From the NCBI GenBank assembly GCA_025935735.1, contig JAICUS010000049.1, forward strand, positions 1 to 17,837: 17,837 nucleotides of DNA, read 5' to 3'. Positions 13,880 through 17,837 of the stretch are shown one piece after another. The notes beneath the pieces are model-generated. The model ran no database searches, had not been told where the DNA came from, and was given only the letters and a program-made list of their open reading frames with translations. The DNA is from Solirubrobacteraceae bacterium. GTDB taxonomy: Bacteria; Actinomycetota; Thermoleophilia; Solirubrobacterales; Solirubrobacteraceae. Made by a program: the position numbers and the translations under genes. Position 1 is the stretch's first letter; the number at the start of each line of letters is the position of its first letter.

Positions 13880-14527
13880 ATGGACGCACTGGCCGCAGTC
13901 ACCTCGCTCGGCGACGCCACCCGGCGCCGCGTCTACGAGCACGTGGCGGCGCAGGCCGGGCCGGTCTCGCGCGACGAGGTCGCGCGGGAGGCGGGCATCG
14001 GTCGCACGCTCGCCGCCTACCACCTCGACCGGCTCGCCGGCGAGGGGCTGCTGGAGGTCACCTACGAGCGCCGCTCGGGCCGCACCGGACCGGGCGCCGG
14101 GCGGCCGGCGAAGCTCTACGCCCGCACACAGCGCGAGGTGTCGGTCAACGTGCCGCCGCGCGACTACCCGCTGGCGGCGCGGCTGCTGGCCGACGCGGCG
14201 GCGGACGACCCGGACGGCCACGTCCAGCGCTCGCTGCTGGCCGCGGCCGAGCGCCTGGGCCACGAGATCGCGGACGAGGCGGGGGCGCGGGAGCTGGAGA
14301 CGCTGCTGCGCGAGCGCGGCTATGAGCCCTACGACGACGACGGCGTGGTCCGGATGCGCAACTGCCCCTTCCACGCGGTCGCCCAGCGCCAGCCGGAGCT
14401 CGTCTGCGGCATGAACCTGGCATTGCTGCGCGGGCTGTGCGGGTCCGAGGTGACGGCGTGCCTGGAGCCCGCGCCGGGCCGCTGCTGCGTCGCGCTGCAC
14501 CGGACCGATCGGTCCGCGCCTTCCTAG
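13880..14527 (+). CDS. SufR-like winged-helix regulator with C-terminal cysteine cluster
   Basis: A 215-residue transcription factor. An N-terminal winged helix (about 1-75) reads LGDATRRRVYEHVAAQAGPV, then DEVAREAGIGRTLAAYHLDRLAGEGLLEV and a basic wing. The C-terminal half contains MRNCPFHAVA, LVCGMNLALLRGLCGS and ACLEPAPGRCCV, giving Cys162, 176, 187, 194, 202 and 203. This spacing resembles SufR-type repressors that hold a labile Fe-S cluster, so the protein probably senses iron or oxidants. ATG at 13880 is chosen over an in-frame TTG at 13868, which lies inside the palindrome. It diverges from the DoxX operon across an AT-rich promoter region and is followed ten bases later by an MFS exporter, so it likely controls both. 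No suf genes are near. Confidence 0.82.
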   Translation: MDALAAVTSLGDATRRRVYEHVAAQAGPVSRDEVAREAGIGRTLAAYHLDRLAGEGLLEVTYERRSGRTGPGAGRPAKLYARTQREVSVNVPPRDYPLAARLLADAAADDPDGHVQRSLLAAAERLGHEIADEAGARELETLLRERGYEPYDDDGVVRMRNCPFHAVAQRQPELVCGMNLALLRGLCGSEVTACLEPAPGRCCVALHRTDRSAPS

Positions 14528-14537
14528 ACTCCTCGCG

Positions 14538-15953
14538 GTGACCGCCGCGCCGCCCGAGGACCACACCCGTGTGGTCTTCCTCTCGCTGCTGCTGGCGGGC
14601 ATGGCGTTCGCGCTGTCGCAGACCGTCGTCTCCCCCGCGCTGCCCGAGCTCCAGCGCGCCTACCACGCCGACGCCGCCGCGGCGGCCTGGATCTTCACCG
14701 GCTACCTGCTGTCGGCCTCGGTCTCCACGCCGATCGTGGGCAAGCTCGGCGACGTCTACGGCCGCGGCCGGGTGCTCACCGTCGTCCTGCTGATCTTCGC
14801 GCTGGGCAGCGCGGTCTGCGCGTTGTCCACGTCGCTGCTCGTGCTGGTGGCCGGCCGCGTCGTGCAGGGCGTGGGCGGCGGCATCTTCCCGCTGGCCTTC
14901 GGGATCATCCGCGACACGTTCCCGCACCAGCGCGTGGCCACCGCGATCGGCGGGATCAGCGCGACGTTCGGCATCGGCGGCGGCGTCGGGCTCGTGCTGG
15001 CCGGGTTCATCGTCGACGCGCTGTCGGCGTCGTGGCTGTTCTGGCTGGGGCTGATGGCGCTGCCCGCCGCGGCGGCGATCTGGCGCTACGTCCCGCGCGA
15101 GGAGGTGCGGCGCGGCGTCCGCGTGGACTGGCTGGGCGCGGCGATCCTGTCGGCCGCGCTGGTCTCGCTGCTCTACGGGCTGAGCAAGGCCACCGACTGG
15201 GGCTGGGGATCAGGCCGCGTGATCGGGCTGCTGGCCGCCGGCGTGGCGCTCGCCGTCGTCTGGGTGTGGGTGGAGATGCGGATCGACCAGCCGCTGGTGG
15301 AGATCCGCATCCTGCGCCGGCGGCCGGTGCTGATGACGAACATCACCGCGGTGCTGGTCGGCTTCGGCATGTTCGCCTCCTTCCTGCTCGTGCCCCAGCT
15401 CGCCCAGACGCCGGAGAAGTTCGGGTACGGCTTCTCGGCGAGCGTCACGGGCTCCGGGATGCTGATGCTGCCCAGCACGCTGGTCATGCTCGTCGCCGGT
15501 CCGTGGGCGGGCCGGCTCGCCGCCGCCTCGGCGCGCCGGCCGCTCGTGCTCGGCACGCTGGCGATGGGCGTGGCCTTCGTCGTCTACGCCGCGGCCCACG
15601 GGAGCGAGTGGGAGATCTGCGTCGGCGGCGCGCTGAGCGGGCTGGGCATCGGCTTCGCCTACGCCTCGATGGCCAACCTGGTGGTCGAGTCCGTGCCCCC
15701 TGAGGAGGTCGGCATCGCCACCGGGATCAACACGATCATGCGCACGCTGGGCGGCGCGCTGGGCGCCGAGCTGGTGGCCACGCTGCTCACCGCCAAGACG
15801 ATCGCCGGGACGCCGATCCCGGCGGAAGCGGCCTACACCGACGCGTTCGCGGTGGCCGCCGTCGCGTCGCTGCTGGCCATGCTGGCCGCGCTGGCGATCC
15901 CGCAGGCGCGCCGTCCGCGCCGCCGGCCCGCGCCGGCCCCGGCCGCGGCGTAG
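14538..15953 (+). CDS. DHA2-family (14-helix) MFS drug exporter
   Basis: A 471-residue membrane protein with about fourteen hydrophobic helices, the size of DHA2 (EmrB/QacA-type) proton-driven multidrug exporters. Early features are SQTVVSPALPELQRAYHAD, WIFTGYLLSASVSTPIVGKLGDVYGR (motif A) and RVVQGVGGGIFPLAFGIIRD (motif C-like region). The C-terminus is a short Arg/Pro/Ala-rich cytosolic tail. The start is GTG at 14538, ten bases after the regulator's stop; a TAGACT hexamer that includes that stop codon lies seven bases before GTG, so the gene may also have its own leaderless promoter. Export of a redox-active or toxic compound under control of the adjacent SufR-like protein is plausible, but the substrate is unknown. 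Confidence 0.9.
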   Translation: MTAAPPEDHTRVVFLSLLLAGMAFALSQTVVSPALPELQRAYHADAAAAAWIFTGYLLSASVSTPIVGKLGDVYGRGRVLTVVLLIFALGSAVCALSTSLLVLVAGRVVQGVGGGIFPLAFGIIRDTFPHQRVATAIGGISATFGIGGGVGLVLAGFIVDALSASWLFWLGLMALPAAAAIWRYVPREEVRRGVRVDWLGAAILSAALVSLLYGLSKATDWGWGSGRVIGLLAAGVALAVVWVWVEMRIDQPLVEIRILRRRPVLMTNITAVLVGFGMFASFLLVPQLAQTPEKFGYGFSASVTGSGMLMLPSTLVMLVAGPWAGRLAAASARRPLVLGTLAMGVAFVVYAAAHGSEWEICVGGALSGLGIGFAYASMANLVVESVPPEEVGIATGINTIMRTLGGALGAELVATLLTAKTIAGTPIPAEAAYTDAFAVAAVASLLAMLAALAIPQARRPRRRPAPAPAAA

Positions 15954-15985
15954 CCCCGCGCGCGGCGGTGGTAGCTTCGGCGGCG

Positions 15986-16729
15986 ATGCGCCGCTTCACG
16001 GTGCTTCTGGCGCTGCTCGCAGCCGGCTGCGGGTCCGACCGGCCGCCGCCGCCGCGCCTGCAGGTGGCGGCCGCCCGGGCGCTGACGCCGGCGCTCGTCG
16101 CCTACGCCCGCGGGTTCCCGGGCGCGGCGGTGCACTCCGCCGGCGTGGAGGCGCTGGCGGACCGGATCCGGCGCGGCCCGCGGCCGGACCTGGTGGCCGG
16201 ACCGAGCCGCGCGCTGCCCGCGCTCTACTCCGCCGGGCTGGTGGAGAAGCCGCTGGACTTCGCGCAGAACGACCTGGTGCTGGTCGTGCCGGTCCGCGAC
16301 CCGCGGGTCGGCGGGCTGACGCAGCTGAGCGGCCCGGGCGTGCGGATCGCGCTCGGCCGCGACGGCTCGCCGGTCGGCATGTCCACCCGGATGGTCCTCG
16401 ACCGGCTGCGCGCGGCCCAGCGCTCCGCGATCCTCGGCAACGTCCGCGACCGCGCCGGCGACTCGGCCGTGCTCGCCCGGCTCGTGGCCGAGCGGCGCGC
16501 CGACGCGGCGTTCGTCTACCGGACCGCGGCCACGCGCTGGCGGGGCCGCCTCCTCGCGATCGACCTCTCCGACCGGCTCGCCCCGCGGGTGCGGTTCGGC
16601 ATCGCCGTCGTCCGCGGCGCCGCCCACCCGCGCGCGGCCCGCGCGTTCGTGGCCGGCCTGGACAAGGCTCGCGGGCGCCACGCGCTGAACGCCGCCGGCT
16701 TCGTGACGGCCCCCTTCAGGCCGCGGTGA
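15986..16729 (+). CDS. ModA-like periplasmic oxyanion-binding lipoprotein (orphan)
   Basis: A 247-residue exported lipoprotein: signal RRFTVLLALLAAGCGSD with a classic LAAGC lipobox (Cys13). The mature part resembles the molybdate-binding ModA family: DLVAGPSRALPALYSAGLVE, then FAQNDLVLVVPVRDP, GVRIALGRDGSPVGMSTRMVLD and an ADAAFVYRTAA segment near the C-terminal domain. ModA would bring molybdate or tungstate to a ModBC transporter, but neither modB nor modC is beside it. The start is ATG at 15986, not the in-frame GTG at 15968, because the signal peptide begins there; TAGCTT eight bases upstream suggests a leaderless message. The 3' end overlaps the convergent synthetase gene by 14 bases. 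Sequence identity to ModA looks low, so another oxyanion or ligand is possible. Confidence 0.7.
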   Translation: MRRFTVLLALLAAGCGSDRPPPPRLQVAAARALTPALVAYARGFPGAAVHSAGVEALADRIRRGPRPDLVAGPSRALPALYSAGLVEKPLDFAQNDLVLVVPVRDPRVGGLTQLSGPGVRIALGRDGSPVGMSTRMVLDRLRAAQRSAILGNVRDRAGDSAVLARLVAERRADAAFVYRTAATRWRGRLLAIDLSDRLAPRVRFGIAVVRGAAHPRAARAFVAGLDKARGRHALNAAGFVTAPFRPR

Positions 16730-17837
16730 GCGCCGGGAACAGGGGTTGGATCGGCGGCGGGGCCACGCGGACGCGCGCGTCGACGACGGCCGCGCCGTTG
16801 CGGCCGACGAGCACGGGGTTGAGGTCGAGCTCGGCGATCGCCGCGTGGCCGTCGGCCAGCGCCCCGACGCGCACGGCGATGTCGGCGAGCGCGGCGACGT
16901 CGGCGTCCTCGCGCTCCAGCAGCGCGTGCGAGCGCAGGCCGGCGATCATCGCCGCGGCGTCCTCGCGGGCCAGCGGCGCGAGGCGCACGCCGACGTCGCC
17001 CAGCACCTCGGCCGTGCCGCCGCCGGCGCCGCAGGCCACGACCGGGCCGAAGCGCTCGTCCACCAGCACGCCGACGAGCATCTCCACGCCCGGGCCGACC
17101 ATCCGCTGGACGAGGAAGCCGCCGGCGGGCGTACCCGCGCCGGCCAGGCGGTCGGCGATCTGCTGCGCCGCGCGGCGCACCGCGGTCGGGCCGCTGAGCC
17201 CGAGCCGCACCGCGCCCGCGCGCGCCTTGTGCACGACGTCCGGCGAGAGCCCCTTCAACGCCACCACGCCGCCCAGCTCGGCCGCCGCCTTCGCTGCCGC
17301 GGCCGGCGAGCCGGCGCGCCGCTGCTCGACCAGCGGGATGCCGTAGGCGCCGAGCAGCGCGTCGAGCTCCTCGGGCATCAGCCAGCCGCCGCCGCGGGCC
17401 AGCGACTGCGCGAGCACGGCCGCCGCGGCGTCCGGGTCGACGTCCTCCGGCGGGCGCGGGACGGCGGGCACGGTGGCCCGCCAGCGCGCGTAGGCGGCGG
17501 CGCGGCCGAGCGCCCGCGCCGCCGCCTCCGGCGCGCGGAACGCCGGGATCTTCGCGCCGCTGCGCAGCACGGCCGGCAGCGGCCCGGGCGTCATGAACAC
17601 GGCGAGCAGCGGCGTGTCGCCCCGGTCGGCCGCAGAGAGCGCGGCGGCCGCCTCCTCGGCGCCCGCGGAGATGTGCTCGACGAAGATCGCGATCACCGCG
17701 TCCACGCCGGGGTCGGCCGCCACGGCCTCGACCGCCGCGCGGAAGCGCTCCGGGCGCTCGCCGGCCGCCAGCTGCACCGGCCCCGCGGCGACGTCCAATC
17801 CGGCGTCCGCGCAGGCGTCGGCGCACACCACCAGCGG
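16716..17837 (-). CDS. ADP-forming acyl-CoA synthetase (acetate-CoA ligase family), C-terminal part
   Basis: The gene is open at the right edge; 373 codons of its 3' end are visible of an expected ~700. The first ~110 visible residues are the end of the CoA-ligase domain (VDAVIAIFVEHISAGAEEAA, then LLAVFMTPGPLPAVLRSGAKIPAFRAPEAAARALG). After a Pro-rich linker comes an ATP-grasp_5 domain: LMPEELDALLGAYGIPLVEQ, VALKGLSPDVVHKARAGAVRLGL, GFLVQRMVGPGVEMLVGVLVDERFGPVVACGAGG and AELDLNPVLVG. These enzymes interconvert acyl-CoA, ADP and phosphate with free acid, CoA and ATP. The usual KTDVGGV segment reads KARAGAV here. A GNAT domain, as in Pat-type acetyltransferases, could exist beyond the edge. 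The gene ends inside the convergent ModA-like gene, overlapping by 14 bases. Confidence 0.88.
   Translation of the reverse strand, partial: PLVVCADACADAGLDVAAGPVQLAAGERPERFRAAVEAVAADPGVDAVIAIFVEHISAGAEEAAAALSAADRGDTPLLAVFMTPGPLPAVLRSGAKIPAFRAPEAAARALGRAAAYARWRATVPAVPRPPEDVDPDAAAAVLAQSLARGGGWLMPEELDALLGAYGIPLVEQRRAGSPAAAAKAAAELGGVVALKGLSPDVVHKARAGAVRLGLSGPTAVRRAAQQIADRLAGAGTPAGGFLVQRMVGPGVEMLVGVLVDERFGPVVACGAGGGTAEVLGDVGVRLAPLAREDAAAMIAGLRSHALLEREDADVAALADIAVRVGALADGHAAIAELDLNPVLVGRNGAAVVDARVRVAPPPIQPLFPALTAA

Noticed and set aside
13862..14602. Minus-strand open frames opposite the SufR-like regulator and other genes
   Set aside because: Their translations lack recognisable motifs and are Arg/Ala/Gly-rich shadows of well-supported genes.

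Overview
This is a very GC-rich window (roughly 70% or more by eye) with compact, often overlapping genes. It has DHA2 and MFS exporters, NarL-type two-component signalling, a cell-wall hydrolase behind a cyclic di-AMP riboswitch, and several starts that look leaderless. Together these suggest a high-GC Gram-positive actinobacterium, plausibly of the Thermoleophilia/Solirubrobacterales. That placement is inferred from gene content and codon style; there is no rRNA in the window. I see no CRISPR array, prophage or insertion sequence.

Layout. 1-1087: two diverged, truncated copies of the NAD(P) transhydrogenase alpha gene (pntA) joined tail to tail at about 431, which is either a real rearrangement or an assembly join. 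1104-2611: a divergent pair made of a DUF4430 (transcobalamin-like) lipoprotein and a PduO-type cobalamin adenosyltransferase, suggesting a vitamin B12 theme. 2546-5634 (minus): a histidine kinase, a NarL-type response regulator that seems to start at an ATA codon, a MerR-like regulator and a PAP2 phosphatase, in one tight operon. 5635-5926: non-coding, with hairpins. 5927-6885 (minus): tRNA-Leu(CAG), tRNA-Glu(CTC) and a UMP kinase. 6938-8173 (plus): an MFS exporter. 8182-9196 (plus): a c-di-AMP riboswitch and a secreted NlpC/P60 peptidoglycan hydrolase. 9290-9694 (plus): a small FHA protein.

9691-11444 (minus): a phosphosulfolactate-synthase-like (ComA) enzyme, translationally coupled to an ATP-grasp ligase. 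This two-gene unit looks biosynthetic, its product is unknown, and it is the best candidate here for an undescribed pathway. 11517-13790 (minus): a DoxX membrane protein, GTP cyclohydrolase I and an NAD(P)H:ferredoxin-reductase-like flavoprotein. All overlap end to end, start from a clear sigma-70-type promoter and end at a perfect 15-bp hairpin. Opposite them lies a cysteine-rich, SufR-like HTH regulator (13880-14527) followed by a 14-helix DHA2 exporter. The whole block reads as a redox- or Fe-S-responsive locus. 15986-16729: an orphan ModA-like lipoprotein. 16716 to the right edge (minus): the C-terminal part of an ADP-forming acyl-CoA synthetase.

A pattern running through the window is a TANNNT- or CANNNT-type hexamer 7-8 bases before start codons that lack a Shine-Dalgarno sequence. 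It suggests that about five genes here are translated from leaderless mRNAs. Genes with real leaders (kinase, DoxX, FHA) carry purine-rich ribosome sites instead.
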